Assembly (NCBI GenBank): GCA_963755815.1
Contig: CAVWLF010000026.1
Location: 558,001-622,000, forward strand
Source: Palsa-506 sp963755815
Lineage (GTDB): Bacteria; Actinomycetota; Actinomycetes; Streptosporangiales; Streptosporangiaceae
DNA length: 64,000 bases
Reading direction: 5' to 3'
Positions within the stretch are counted from its first letter, which is position 1. Every line of letters begins with the position of its first letter. A model generated the notes under the pieces. The model worked only from the letters and a program-made list of their open reading frames with translations. It searched no databases and had not been told where the DNA came from. This document shows, piece after piece, positions 15,797 to 24,133 of the stretch. A program made the position numbers and the translations under genes.

Positions 15797-16531
15797 ATGG
15801 CTGGCAACGAATCCGGGCCGCGGCTGAAGGCGCGGGAGCTGAACGAGCTGATCCGCTACACGATGTGGTCCGTTTTCCGGGTCAGCGACGTCCAGGCGCT
15901 GGCCGGCGGCAGCGCGGCGGAGGCGAAGATCAGGGACGAGATCGCCGCCGAGGTCGACGACCTGCTCGGCCAGGCCGAGAGCAAGGGCGTCGTCACCCGC
16001 GGCTGCTATGACGTGCAGGGCATGCGCGCCGACGCCGACTACATGTTCTGGTGGGTGGCACCGTCCTCCGATGACCTGCAGGAGATCTACTCCCGGTTCC
16101 GCGGCACCCGGCTCGGCCGGGCCAGCGAGCCGGTCTGGTCGGCGATGGCGCTGCACCGGCCGGCCGAGTTCAACAAGAGCCACATCCCCGCGTTCCTGGC
16201 CGGCGAGAAGCCGGGGGCGTACGTGTCCGTCTACCCGTTCGTGCGCTCCTACGACTGGTACCTGATCGACGACGAGGAACGCCGGGCGATGCTCGCCGAG
16301 CACGGCAAGATGGCCCGCGAGTACCCCGACGTCCGGGCCAACACCGTGGCCTGCTTCTCGCTGAACGACTACGAGTGGATGCTCGCCTTCGAGGCCGACG
16401 AACTGCACCGGATCGTCGACCTGATGCGGCACCTGCGGGGGGCGCGGGCCAGAAGGCACACCCGGGTGGAGATCCCGTTCTACACCGGCAGGCGCAAGGC
16501 GGTCCGCGAGCTGGTCGCCGCGCTTCCGTGA
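15797..16531 (+). CDS. hemQ: Coproheme decarboxylase (chlorite-dismutase family)
   Basis: Last enzyme of the coproporphyrin-dependent haem pathway; decarboxylates coproheme to haem b using peroxide. It has 244 residues. The catalytic tyrosine (Y146 in VYPFVRSYDWY) and the proximal haem ligand histidine (H169 in MLAEHGKMARE) are both present, as is the C-terminal motif EADELHRIVDLMRHLR. ATG 15797 follows GGGGGAGG at 11-base spacing. The stop overlaps the GTG of the downstream dehydrogenase. With hemE and hemY this shows that the organism uses the coproporphyrin route. Confidence 0.95.
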   Translation: MAGNESGPRLKARELNELIRYTMWSVFRVSDVQALAGGSAAEAKIRDEIAAEVDDLLGQAESKGVVTRGCYDVQGMRADADYMFWWVAPSSDDLQEIYSRFRGTRLGRASEPVWSAMALHRPAEFNKSHIPAFLAGEKPGAYVSVYPFVRSYDWYLIDDEERRAMLAEHGKMAREYPDVRANTVACFSLNDYEWMLAFEADELHRIVDLMRHLRGARARRHTRVEIPFYTGRRKAVRELVAALP

Positions 16532-17511
16532 GGATCCTGTTCGGCGGCGAGCGCTATACCGCGGAGCTGGCCTGGACCGACCTGGCGCCGGTGCTGCCCG
16601 GCTGGGAGATCATCTCCTGCCCGCCGGGCCAGGTGATCAAGCACCTGGCCGGGGTCGACGCCGTCTGCCCGGTAGGGGCCTGGATCGACCGCGCGGTGCT
16701 GGACGAGGGCAGCTTCGGCCTCGTGCACCAGTTCGGGGTCGGGCTGGAGAAGGTGGACGCCGGCCGCGCGACCGACCTCGGCGTGCTGGTCTCGCGGGTA
16801 CCCGGTGACCAGGGCGGGAACGCCGACAGCGTCGCGGAGATCGCCGTGCTGCACCTGCTGGCCCTGTCCCGGCGGCTGGCGGAAGCGCGGGCCGCGCTGG
16901 CCGAAGGACGCTGGAGTTCGCGGCCGACCGGCGCCTCGCTGCACGGCGCGACGGTCCTGATCGTGGGCCTGGGCGCGATCGGGATCGCGGTCGCGGGCCG
17001 GCTGGCCCCGTTCGGCACCCGGCTGCTCGGGGTCCGGGCCCGTCCCGGCCTCGGCGGCCCGGCCGAGGTGGAGCGGGTGACCGGCCCGGATGAGCTGCCC
17101 GGCCTGCTCGCCATGGCCGACGCCGTGATCTGCTGCGCCATGTTTACCAGCGATAACGCAGGCATGTTCGGTACTGCCGCCTTCAGCGCGATGAAACCGG
17201 GGGCGATCTTCGTAAACGTCGCCCGCGGCGGCCTCGTGGACGAGGCCGCGCTGCTCGCCGCGCTGGAGTCCGGCCAGCTGGGCGGGGCCGGGCTGGACGT
17301 GTACGCGCGTGAGCCCGCCGACCCGTCCTCGGCGCTGCTCCGGCATCCGCGGGTGCTCGCCACCCCGCACGTGGGCGGGCTGTCCGACCTCATGTTCCGC
17401 CGCACCGGCCGCGCCTTCGGCGCTAACGTGCAGCGCTGGGCCCGGGGCGAATTGCCCCAGTGGGCGGTGAACTCGCCGGCCTTCCGCCGCGGTGCGGCCG
17501 GCCTGGACTGA
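16528..17511 (+). CDS. D-2-hydroxyacid dehydrogenase
   Basis: NAD(P)-dependent oxidoreductase of 327 residues. The Rossmann motif GLGAIG is at residues 147-152. The catalytic Arg (R233 in VNVARGGLVDE), Glu (E262 in AREPAD) and His (H281 in TPHVGG) are all present. The natural 2-oxo/hydroxy acid substrate cannot be told; phosphoglycerate and glyoxylate relatives look alike. The start is GTG 16528, overlapping the hemQ stop (GTGA), which decides it against the longer frame that runs into hemQ. Convergent with polX 22 bases downstream. Confidence 0.9.
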   Translation: MRILFGGERYTAELAWTDLAPVLPGWEIISCPPGQVIKHLAGVDAVCPVGAWIDRAVLDEGSFGLVHQFGVGLEKVDAGRATDLGVLVSRVPGDQGGNADSVAEIAVLHLLALSRRLAEARAALAEGRWSSRPTGASLHGATVLIVGLGAIGIAVAGRLAPFGTRLLGVRARPGLGGPAEVERVTGPDELPGLLAMADAVICCAMFTSDNAGMFGTAAFSAMKPGAIFVNVARGGLVDEAALLAALESGQLGGAGLDVYAREPADPSSALLRHPRVLATPHVGGLSDLMFRRTGRAFGANVQRWARGELPQWAVNSPAFRRGAAGLD

Positions 17512-17533
17512 GCGATGCGGCGGGACGGCCCCG

Positions 17534-19297
17534 TTATCGGTGTTCTTGTTCTTTCCGCAAGAACGCCCTTAGCTGCGGCAGCGGCCAGGTGTTGATGACG
17601 TCACCCGGGGTCAGCCAGCCGCGCTGGGCCTGGCCGACGCCGTAGCGGAGGTTGGCCAGGTGGGCGGTGGAGTGCGCGTCGCTGTCGATGGCGAACTTCA
17701 CCCCGGCGTCCTTCGCCGCCCTGATCTGGCCGGACGGCAGGTCGAGCCGGTCCGGGTGGGAGTTCACCTCCAGCGCCGTCCCGGTCCGCGCGCAGGCCCG
17801 GAACAGCTCGGCGAAGTCGACGTCCACCGGCGGCCGGCGGCCGATCTTGCGGGCGGTCGGGTGGCCGATGACGTGGACGTGGGGGTTCTCGCAGGCGCGG
17901 ATGAACCGGGCCGTCATCTCCCGCCGGGGCTGGTCGAAGTGCGAGTGCACCGACGCGACGCAGATGTCGAAGCCGTCCAGGAACTCGGCCGGCCAGTCCA
18001 CGGTGCCGTCCGGGGCGATGTTCAGCTCGGTCCCGTGCAGGAGTTCCATCGGCGGGCTGTCCGCCGTCGCGGCGGCGGCCAGCCGGGCGGCCAGGTCGCG
18101 TACCTGCTCGCGCTGCGCGAGCATCTTCTCGGTGGTCATCCGCTGCATGAAGAGGTTCGGCGCGTGATCGGTGACCGCGTAGTAGGAGTAGCCGCGGCCG
18201 GCCGCGGCGGTCACCATGTCCGCCAGCGAGGCGACGCCGTCGGTCAGGCTGGTGTGGGTGTGCAGGTCGCCGCGGATCTGGTCTTCGGTCACCAGGTCCG
18301 GGAGCTCGCCGCGGAGCGCGGCCCGGACCTCGCCGGAGTCCTCCCGCAGCGGCGGCGGTACCCAGTCCATGCCGAGCCGCCGGTAGACCTCCTCCTCGGT
18401 ACGGGACACGATCAGCTCGCCGGATTCGGTATCGAACAGGCCGTACTCGGACAGCCTGAGCTTCTTCCTGACCGCGATCTCGCGGATGGCGACGTTGTGC
18501 TCCTTCGATCCGGTGAAGTACTGCAGGGCGGCACCCCAGCAGTCGGGTTCGACCACCCGCAGGTCCACCTGCAGGCCGGCCGTGGTCCGGATCGAGGTCT
18601 TGGCCGGGCCCGCGGCGATGACCTCGGCGGCCTCGGGCAGACCGGCGAAGGCCGCCATCAGCGGCGCGCTGTCCGTGGCCGCGGCGAGGATGTCGATGTC
18701 GCCGGTGGTCTCGCGCATCCGGCGCAGCGAGCCCGCCCAGGTGCAGCGCAGGCAGCCGGGGACGGCGCTGATCACCGCGACCATGGCGGTGGCGATGTCC
18801 GTGGCGACGTTGAGCAGGACCCGCCCGCGGCCCTGGCGCAGCAGCTCGATGCCGCGCAGCAGCTTCTCCTCGCTCTTCGCGCCGAAGCCCTTCAGCTCAG
18901 CCAGCTGGCCGGCCTCGATGGCATCCGCGAGCTCGCCGACGGAGCTGATGCCTAGTTCCTGGTGGAGCTGCAGGGCCCGTTTCGGGCCGAGGGCCGGGAT
19001 CCGGGTCAGCTCCAGCACGCCGGGAGGGATCTTGGCGCGCAGCTCTTCCAGCGCCCTGATCTGGCCGGTGCGCTGGTACTCGCCGATCTTGTCCGCGGTG
19101 GACGCGCCGACGCCCGGTATCTGCCGGAGCCCGGCCGCGTCCAGCTGCGCCACGTCCTCGGAGTAGCCGGCCACGGCCCGGGCCGCCTTCTCGTAGTTGC
19201 GCGTCCGGAACGCGTCACCGCCGGTCAGGTGCAGCAGGGCGGCATACTCGCTGAGCAGCGCGGCGACTTCCTCGTTGGTCCGGCTCACCGGACCCAT
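17534..19297 (-). CDS. polX: DNA polymerase/3'-5' exonuclease PolX
   Basis: Family X DNA polymerase for gap repair with a C-terminal PHP nuclease domain; 587 residues. The N-terminal helix-hairpin-helix region contains IPGVGASTADKIGEY and ELTRIPALGPKRALQLHQEL. The palm carries the metal-binding pair in TGDIDILAAA and a third Asp in LQVDLRVVE. The PHP domain starts near residue 340 (GDLHTHTSLTDG) with further metal ligands in AVTDHAPN, HSHFD, EVNSHPDRLD and DSDAHS. Start ATG at 19297. It stands alone. Confidence 0.95.
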   Translation of the reverse strand: MGPVSRTNEEVAALLSEYAALLHLTGGDAFRTRNYEKAARAVAGYSEDVAQLDAAGLRQIPGVGASTADKIGEYQRTGQIRALEELRAKIPPGVLELTRIPALGPKRALQLHQELGISSVGELADAIEAGQLAELKGFGAKSEEKLLRGIELLRQGRGRVLLNVATDIATAMVAVISAVPGCLRCTWAGSLRRMRETTGDIDILAAATDSAPLMAAFAGLPEAAEVIAAGPAKTSIRTTAGLQVDLRVVEPDCWGAALQYFTGSKEHNVAIREIAVRKKLRLSEYGLFDTESGELIVSRTEEEVYRRLGMDWVPPPLREDSGEVRAALRGELPDLVTEDQIRGDLHTHTSLTDGVASLADMVTAAAGRGYSYYAVTDHAPNLFMQRMTTEKMLAQREQVRDLAARLAAAATADSPPMELLHGTELNIAPDGTVDWPAEFLDGFDICVASVHSHFDQPRREMTARFIRACENPHVHVIGHPTARKIGRRPPVDVDFAELFRACARTGTALEVNSHPDRLDLPSGQIRAAKDAGVKFAIDSDAHSTAHLANLRYGVGQAQRGWLTPGDVINTWPLPQLRAFLRKEQEHR

Positions 19298-19339
19298 TCT
19301 GCCCGGCTCCGGCGGCCGTCAGGCCGGGTGGCCGCCGGG

Positions 19340-19382
19340 CGGCTGGCGCGCCGGGCCGCCGGCGGCTGGCGCGCCGGGCCGC
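19340..19382. repeat. Two direct copies of a 20-bp GC-rich repeat
   Basis: Identical 20-mers at 19340-19359 and 19363-19382 (23-bp period), each containing GGCGCGCC. They lie in the divergent promoter gap between polX and the DUF222 gene (19298-19550). That gap also holds an AT-richer stretch (about 19440-19520) that probably contains the promoter of the latter. Confidence 0.7.
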
Positions 19383-19550
19383 TGACCCGTCGCGGGGTCG
19401 CCGGCGGGCCGCCGATCTGGTCGGCCGGTCAGGGTTCCGGCAGAAAGTTTCCGCTCGTTCTGCTCTTTAGGCCCGGATTGTCAGAGGGGTCTCTAGGGTA
19501 GAACTAGTAATCGAAGTATGACATCCAGCAGGCTGGAAGGAGGCTCCGGA

Positions 19551-21029
19551 ATGTGCGTGCCCGGCCAGCCTCCTGCGGTGCCCGCCAGCACGGGCGAGGC
19601 GCTGGCGGTGCTGGCGGACGCGCTGGATTACCTCAACGGCACGGACGCGGCCGCGTTACCGGCCGCGGAGCAGGCGTCGTGCCTGAAGGCGCTGGAACGG
19701 GCCGAGGCCAAGCACACCGCGGCCCGGGCGGCGGTCCTGGCCGCGTTCACCGCGCAGGGCACGTTCGCCGATGACGGCCAGCATTCGGCGCGGGCCTGGC
19801 TGAAGTGGCAGACGGGCGTCACGGCGGGGGCAGCAGCGGGCGCGGTGGGCTGGATGAAGCGCCTGGCCGCCCACCGGGACGTCGGCCAGGCGCTCGCCGA
19901 CGGTGCCATCTCCGCGTCCTGGGCCAGGGAGATCTGCGCCTGGACGGACCGGCTGCCGGCGGACAAGCGCGAAGACGCCGACCTGATCCTGCTCGGTGCC
20001 GCGGCGGGCGGGGCTGATCTGGCCGCCCTGGCCGGGCTGGCCGAGGAAATGTACCGCCGGTCGTGCCCGCCGGACCGGGACGATGACGGATTCGACGACC
20101 GGTCGCTGCGGCTGGATCGCACCTTCCGCGGTGCCGCCCGCCTGGACGGCGACCTGACCTCCGCGTGCTCGGCCGCCCTGACCGCGGTCATCGATGCCCT
20201 CGGCCAGAAGGCAGGCCCGGAGGACACCCGGACGGCCCGCCAGCGTCATCATGACGCGCTGGAGGAAGCATGCACCCGGCTGATCGCATCGGGCATGCTG
20301 CCCGAGCGGGCCGGCCAGCCGACGGTCGTCCAGCTGCACATGACGCTCCGCGAGCTGCGCGGCATCGGCGGCTCCGCGATCGAGGATGCCTGGGCCGCCG
20401 CACGGGCGGCCGGGCCCGGGTGGCTGACTGGCCCGGAGGCCGAGGCGGCCGCGTGCGACGCGGCCATCATCCCGGTGGTGAGCGGCCACGTGGACTACAC
20501 GGCCCTGGCCGAGCTGACCGAGCTGTTCCTGGCCGCCCACGGGCCCGGCGCTGGCGTCCGGGGCGGGCCGCTGAGCACGGCTGACCTGGCCCGGCTCAGC
20601 CACGCGCTGCTATCCCGCGCCGCCGATGTCCTCTCCGGGCCCGCCGGGCTCGCGGCGTTCCTGCGCGGCCACGGCGGGCTGGCGAGCAGGCCATTCGCCA
20701 ATGTCAGCCTGCCGCTGGACGTCGGCAAGGCCACCGAGGAGATCCCGGCTCAGCTGCGCCGCGCGGTGGCCGCCCGGGACCGCTGCTGCCGGTTCCCCGG
20801 CTGCGCTCAGCGGCCGGCGGCCTGTCAGGTGCATCACATCAGGCCCAGAAGCAAGGGCGGCGCCACCAGCCTCAAGAATCTGCTCTTGCTCTGCCGATTT
20901 CACCATCTCATCGCCGTGCACCGCTGGGGCTGGACGATCAGCCTGCACGCGGACGGCACGGTCACCGCGACCAGCGCAGATGGCCAGCGCATCCTGCGCA
21001 GCCACGGGCCGCCGGTCCGCGCCGCCTGA
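19551..21029 (+). CDS. DUF222/HNH endonuclease domain protein (13E12 type)
   Basis: A 492-residue protein of the actinobacterial DUF222 family. The DUF222 helical region fills residues 20-330 and a C-terminal HNH nuclease motif follows (FPGCAQRPAACQVHHIRPRSKGG, then NLLLLCRFHH), with paired cysteines and histidines for zinc. ATG 19551 follows GGAAGGAGG by 7 bases and is preferred to the in-frame ATG at 19518. Members of this family occur in many copies per genome; a role in DNA mobility has been proposed but is not proven. No inverted repeats flank this copy. Confidence 0.85.
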   Translation: MCVPGQPPAVPASTGEALAVLADALDYLNGTDAAALPAAEQASCLKALERAEAKHTAARAAVLAAFTAQGTFADDGQHSARAWLKWQTGVTAGAAAGAVGWMKRLAAHRDVGQALADGAISASWAREICAWTDRLPADKREDADLILLGAAAGGADLAALAGLAEEMYRRSCPPDRDDDGFDDRSLRLDRTFRGAARLDGDLTSACSAALTAVIDALGQKAGPEDTRTARQRHHDALEEACTRLIASGMLPERAGQPTVVQLHMTLRELRGIGGSAIEDAWAAARAAGPGWLTGPEAEAAACDAAIIPVVSGHVDYTALAELTELFLAAHGPGAGVRGGPLSTADLARLSHALLSRAADVLSGPAGLAAFLRGHGGLASRPFANVSLPLDVGKATEEIPAQLRRAVAARDRCCRFPGCAQRPAACQVHHIRPRSKGGATSLKNLLLLCRFHHLIAVHRWGWTISLHADGTVTATSADGQRILRSHGPPVRAA

Positions 21030-21118
21030 CCCGGCGGTATCTGGACCCGGCCGGTATCGGCCCGGCAGCACTCGCTACCCGGCAGCCCCCGCCCGGCCGC
21101 GCCTTCATTGCGCCGCCC

Positions 21119-21592
21119 TCAGGCTGGGCGGCCGAGCGCGGCTTCGATCTCGGCGCGGTGGTTGTCGGCGTGCCGGATTGAGATCTGGGCGAATAGCCGA
21201 ACCCGGCCTTCGTCAGCATCTAGCTGAGCCGTATCCAGCCCGGCGATCAGCGCGATGATCGCGTCGCCGCTGCGGTTCAGGTGGTCGATCGCCTGGGCGC
21301 GAGTGGGCTGGCCGAGCTGCTCGGCTTGCTTGGCGTGGTCGGCGTTGAAGCGATCGACGATGTCGGAGCTTACCTCGATGACCTGCCCGGCCAGGATCTG
21401 CCGCAGCCAGTCCCCGATGTACTCATAGGCGTCCGCGACATGGTCCACCACGACGCCGACCGACCGGGGGTCGCCATCGAGCGGCGAGATGCTCCAGTCT
21501 TCCTCCGAGCAGCCTTCGGCGAATCCGATCAGCCGCTGCCGGGCCTCGGCTATGGCGGCGGCGTACTGCGCGGCGTTCCGCTCGTCCGTCAT
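21119..21592 (-). CDS. DinB-superfamily protein
   Basis: Four-helix-bundle protein of 157 residues. The pattern of putative metal-binding histidines (VDHVADAYEY and ISIRHADNHRAEIE) fits the DinB/YfiT/mycothiol-dependent enzyme superfamily. N-terminal helix: AAAIAEARQRLIGFAEGC. Substrate unknown; relatives include thiol-dependent transferases. Convergent with the DUF222 gene. Confidence 0.7.
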   Translation of the reverse strand: MTDERNAAQYAAAIAEARQRLIGFAEGCSEEDWSISPLDGDPRSVGVVVDHVADAYEYIGDWLRQILAGQVIEVSSDIVDRFNADHAKQAEQLGQPTRAQAIDHLNRSGDAIIALIAGLDTAQLDADEGRVRLFAQISIRHADNHRAEIEAALGRPA

Positions 21593-21717
21593 GGCCCGAG
21601 CCTAATGGGCGCCGGGCTCAACTTGACATCCGCGCCGGGCAACTCTGACGATCAGGAGCGGGCCGGTCGGCTGACACCGGCCCGCTGGTTGCCCCGACCG
21701 CACGAAGGAGCCTGGCC

Positions 21718-22506
21718 ATGACCACGGTTGACGGAATTATCACCGGCAGGGAGCTGGGCGCGGCCGGGAAGCCGGTCTTCGAGTCGGTGGAAGAGGAGCG
21801 GCTGCACCGCAAGCAGGAGCTAGCCGCCGCGTTCCGGGTGTTCGGCCGGTTCGGCTTTTCCGAGGGCGTGGCCGGGCACATCACCGCGCGCGACCCGGAG
21901 CATCCGGACCGGTTCTGGGTCAACCCGTTCGGCATGAGCTTCAGCCAGATCAAGGTCTCCGACCTGATCCTGGTCGACCACAACGGCGAGGTCGTCGAGG
22001 GCGACCGGCCAGTGAACCGGGCCGCCTTCTGCATCCACTCCGAGGTGCACAAGGCGCGGCCGGACGCGATCGCGGCGGCGCACGCGCACTCCCTGCACGG
22101 CAAGGCGTTCTCCAGCCTGGGCATCCGGCTTGATCCGCTGACCCAGGACGCCTGCGCGTTCTTCGAGGATCACGGGCTCTACGACGATTACCGCGGCGTG
22201 GCCTACGACGTCGAGGAGGGGCGCCGGATTGGCGTGGCGCTCGGCGCGGCCAAGGCGTGCATCCTGCAGAACCACGGCCTGCTGACGGTCGGTGAGTCGG
22301 TGGCCGAGGCGGCGTGGTGGTTCGTCACGATGGAGCGCTCCTGCCAGGCACAACTGCTCGCGATGGCGGCCGGAACGCCCAAGCACATCGACCGGGATAC
22401 GGCGCTGCTGGTGCGCGAGCAGACCGGCCACCCGCTGGCCGGCTGGTTCCAGTTCCGGCCGCTGTGGGACCAGATCGTCGTCTCCGATCCGGACCTGTTC
22501 GGCTGA
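21718..22506 (+). CDS. Class II aldolase/adducin family protein
   Basis: Zinc-dependent aldolase-fold protein of 262 residues. Metal-binding histidines are in AAAHAHSLHG and ILQNHGLLTVG. An N-terminal Glu-rich helix precedes the conserved GFSEGVAGHITARDP. The substrate cannot be read from the sequence; relatives act on sugar phosphates or 3-keto acids. The start ATG 21718 has AAGGAG 9 bases upstream. Its neighbour 14 bases downstream is an alpha-hydroxyacid oxidase, so the two probably form an operon for a hydroxyacid or sugar-acid route. Confidence 0.9.
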   Translation: MTTVDGIITGRELGAAGKPVFESVEEERLHRKQELAAAFRVFGRFGFSEGVAGHITARDPEHPDRFWVNPFGMSFSQIKVSDLILVDHNGEVVEGDRPVNRAAFCIHSEVHKARPDAIAAAHAHSLHGKAFSSLGIRLDPLTQDACAFFEDHGLYDDYRGVAYDVEEGRRIGVALGAAKACILQNHGLLTVGESVAEAAWWFVTMERSCQAQLLAMAAGTPKHIDRDTALLVREQTGHPLAGWFQFRPLWDQIVVSDPDLFG

Positions 22507-22519
22507 CCAGGCGCGGGTC

Positions 22520-23695
22520 GTGGATCAGCCGCTGGAGGCGTATCAGGACGAGATTTACCTGGCCGGGCTCGACGGCGTGACCCCCCGGCTGCCGGCCGAC
22601 CTGAACGAGCTTGAACGGGTCGCGGACGGCCGGCTTACCCCGGAGGCGCATGCCTACATTGCCGGCGGCGCGGGCTCCGGGGACACGGTCAGGGAGAATC
22701 GGGAGGCATTCCGCCGCTGGCGGATCGTGCCGCGGATGCTGACCGATGTCAGCAGCCCGTCCTACGCGAGCACCGTGCTGGGTGCCGAGCTGGCCGTGCC
22801 GTTCCTGCTCGCGCCGGTCGGCGTGCTCCGCATCATGCACCCGGACGGCGAGGTCGCTGTGGCCAGGGCGGCGGCCGCCTGCGGCGTGCCGATGGTCCTG
22901 AGCACCGCGTCCACGACGCCGATGGAGGAGGTCGCCGAGGCCAGCGGCGACGGCCAGCGCTGGTTTCAGCTGTACTGGCCGCAGGACAGGGCGGTGGCGG
23001 CCAGCTTCCTGGCCCGGGCGAAGGCCGCCGGTTTCACCACCCTGGTGATCACGCTGGACACCCGGCTGCTCGCCTGGCGTCCGCGCGACCTCGATCTCGC
23101 CTACCATCCGTTCCTGCGCGGCAGCGGGGTGCAGAACTACTTCACCGACCCGGCGTTCCAGTCGAGCCTGGCGGCGCCAGTTTCCGCCGATCCTGGCGCG
23201 GCGATCCTGAAGTTCACGCAGATCTTCGGCGACCGCGCGCTGACCTGGGATGACCTGTCGTTCGCACGGGATCACTGGGACGGCCCGATCGTGCTCAAGG
23301 GCGTCCTGTCGGTCGCCGATGCAGAACGCGCCGCCGAGGCCGGGATGGACGGGATTATCGTGTCCAACCACGGCGGCCGCCAGGTCGACGGGGCCATCGC
23401 CGCGCTTGACGCACTGCCCGCGGTCGTGGCGTCGGTCGGCAGCCGGATCACGGTCCTGTTCGACAGCGGCATCCGCGGCGGCTCGGACATGCTCAAGGCG
23501 CTGGCGCTCGGCGCCCGGGCCGTGCTGATCGGGCGGCCGTATGCGTACGGGCTCGGCCTGGGCGGCGAGGACGGCGTCCGGCACGTGCTGCGTGCCCTGC
23601 GGAACGAATTCGAGCTCACCATGCGGCTGTCCGGCTACGCGAGCCTGGGCGAGCTAGGCCCGGAGTCGCTCGCCCGGCCGGGTCCGGCGTCCTGA
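22520..23695 (+). CDS. FMN-dependent alpha-hydroxyacid oxidase (lactate 2-monooxygenase-like)
   Basis: Oxidises an L-2-hydroxyacid with FMN; 391 residues, about the length of lactate 2-monooxygenase. The catalytic histidine and substrate-binding arginine are in SNHGGRQVDG (around residue 283). FMN contacts include APVGVLRIMHPDGE, the Gln-x-Tyr strand WFQLYWPQD and DSGIRGGSDMLKALALGA. The start is GTG 22520, placed 14 bases after the aldolase-family gene; the frame is open upstream but overlaps that gene. The exact substrate is uncertain. Confidence 0.9.
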   Translation: MDQPLEAYQDEIYLAGLDGVTPRLPADLNELERVADGRLTPEAHAYIAGGAGSGDTVRENREAFRRWRIVPRMLTDVSSPSYASTVLGAELAVPFLLAPVGVLRIMHPDGEVAVARAAAACGVPMVLSTASTTPMEEVAEASGDGQRWFQLYWPQDRAVAASFLARAKAAGFTTLVITLDTRLLAWRPRDLDLAYHPFLRGSGVQNYFTDPAFQSSLAAPVSADPGAAILKFTQIFGDRALTWDDLSFARDHWDGPIVLKGVLSVADAERAAEAGMDGIIVSNHGGRQVDGAIAALDALPAVVASVGSRITVLFDSGIRGGSDMLKALALGARAVLIGRPYAYGLGLGGEDGVRHVLRALRNEFELTMRLSGYASLGELGPESLARPGPAS

Positions 23696-23707
23696 GCCGT
23701 CCCTCGT

Positions 23708-23786
23708 CTGAGCCGGCCGTTATCTGAGCCGCCCGCTATCTGAGCCGCCCGCCGTCTGAGCCGCCCGCGTCTGGGTCGCCCGGCGT
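23708..23786. repeat. 16-bp tandem array, five units, intergenic
   Basis: Units start at 23708, 23724, 23740, 23756 (15 bp) and 23771, with consensus CTGAGCCGCCCGCCGT. The array lies directly behind the oxidase stop codon and before a beta-helix gene remnant. It fills the first part of the 438-bp gap 23696-24133. Confidence 0.8.
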
Positions 23787-23797
23787 CTGAGCCTGCC

Positions 23798-23923
23798 AGC
23801 ACTATCGGCGGCGGCGGCATCTACGCCGATGATCCGGACGTCACGCTGACGAACACGTCCGTGGTCAGCAACCGTCCGGACAACTGCGAGCCGCTGAACA
23901 CGGTCACGGGCTGCACCAACTAG
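23798..23923 (+). pseudogene. 3' remnant of a right-handed beta-helix (polymorphic repeat) protein
   Basis: The open stretch ending at TAG 23921-23923 encodes TIGGGGIYADDPDVTLTNTS, then VVSNRPDNCEPLNTVTGCTN. This matches the last rung and cap of actinobacterial secreted parallel beta-helix proteins. There is no start codon and the frame upstream is the tandem repeat, so only the C-terminus survives. The remainder of the gap (23924-24133) contains no convincing gene. Confidence 0.5.
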
Positions 23924-24133
23924 CCCTTCGCCGGGCCGGCGGTATTGTCGCCGGCCAGGTAGTCACCGGCTAGGTAAACGAACGCAGCGGCGCCCCGCGG
24001 GCAGCGCAGGTCGACCAGATCTGCGCTGCGCCGGGGCTCCGCTGCGTGAGCAGAGTTGGCCGAAGTTTGTTCCCGGCGCCCGGCAGCCGGCATCATAGGG
24101 GGTATTCCGCGCGTTCTGGGAGGAGCCCCCATC

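Noticed and set aside
14636..16459. 607-codon minus-strand frame across the permease and hemQ
   Set aside because: Antisense of two well-supported genes; long only because of high GC content.
23708..23786. Possible CRISPR-like array
   Set aside because: Units are contiguous 16-mers without spacers and there are no cas genes; a simple tandem repeat.
23920..24132. 70-codon minus-strand frame before the kinase
   Set aside because: Some coding-like residues near its end (FVYLAGDYLAGD) but no start signal, no family and overlap with the kinase promoter.
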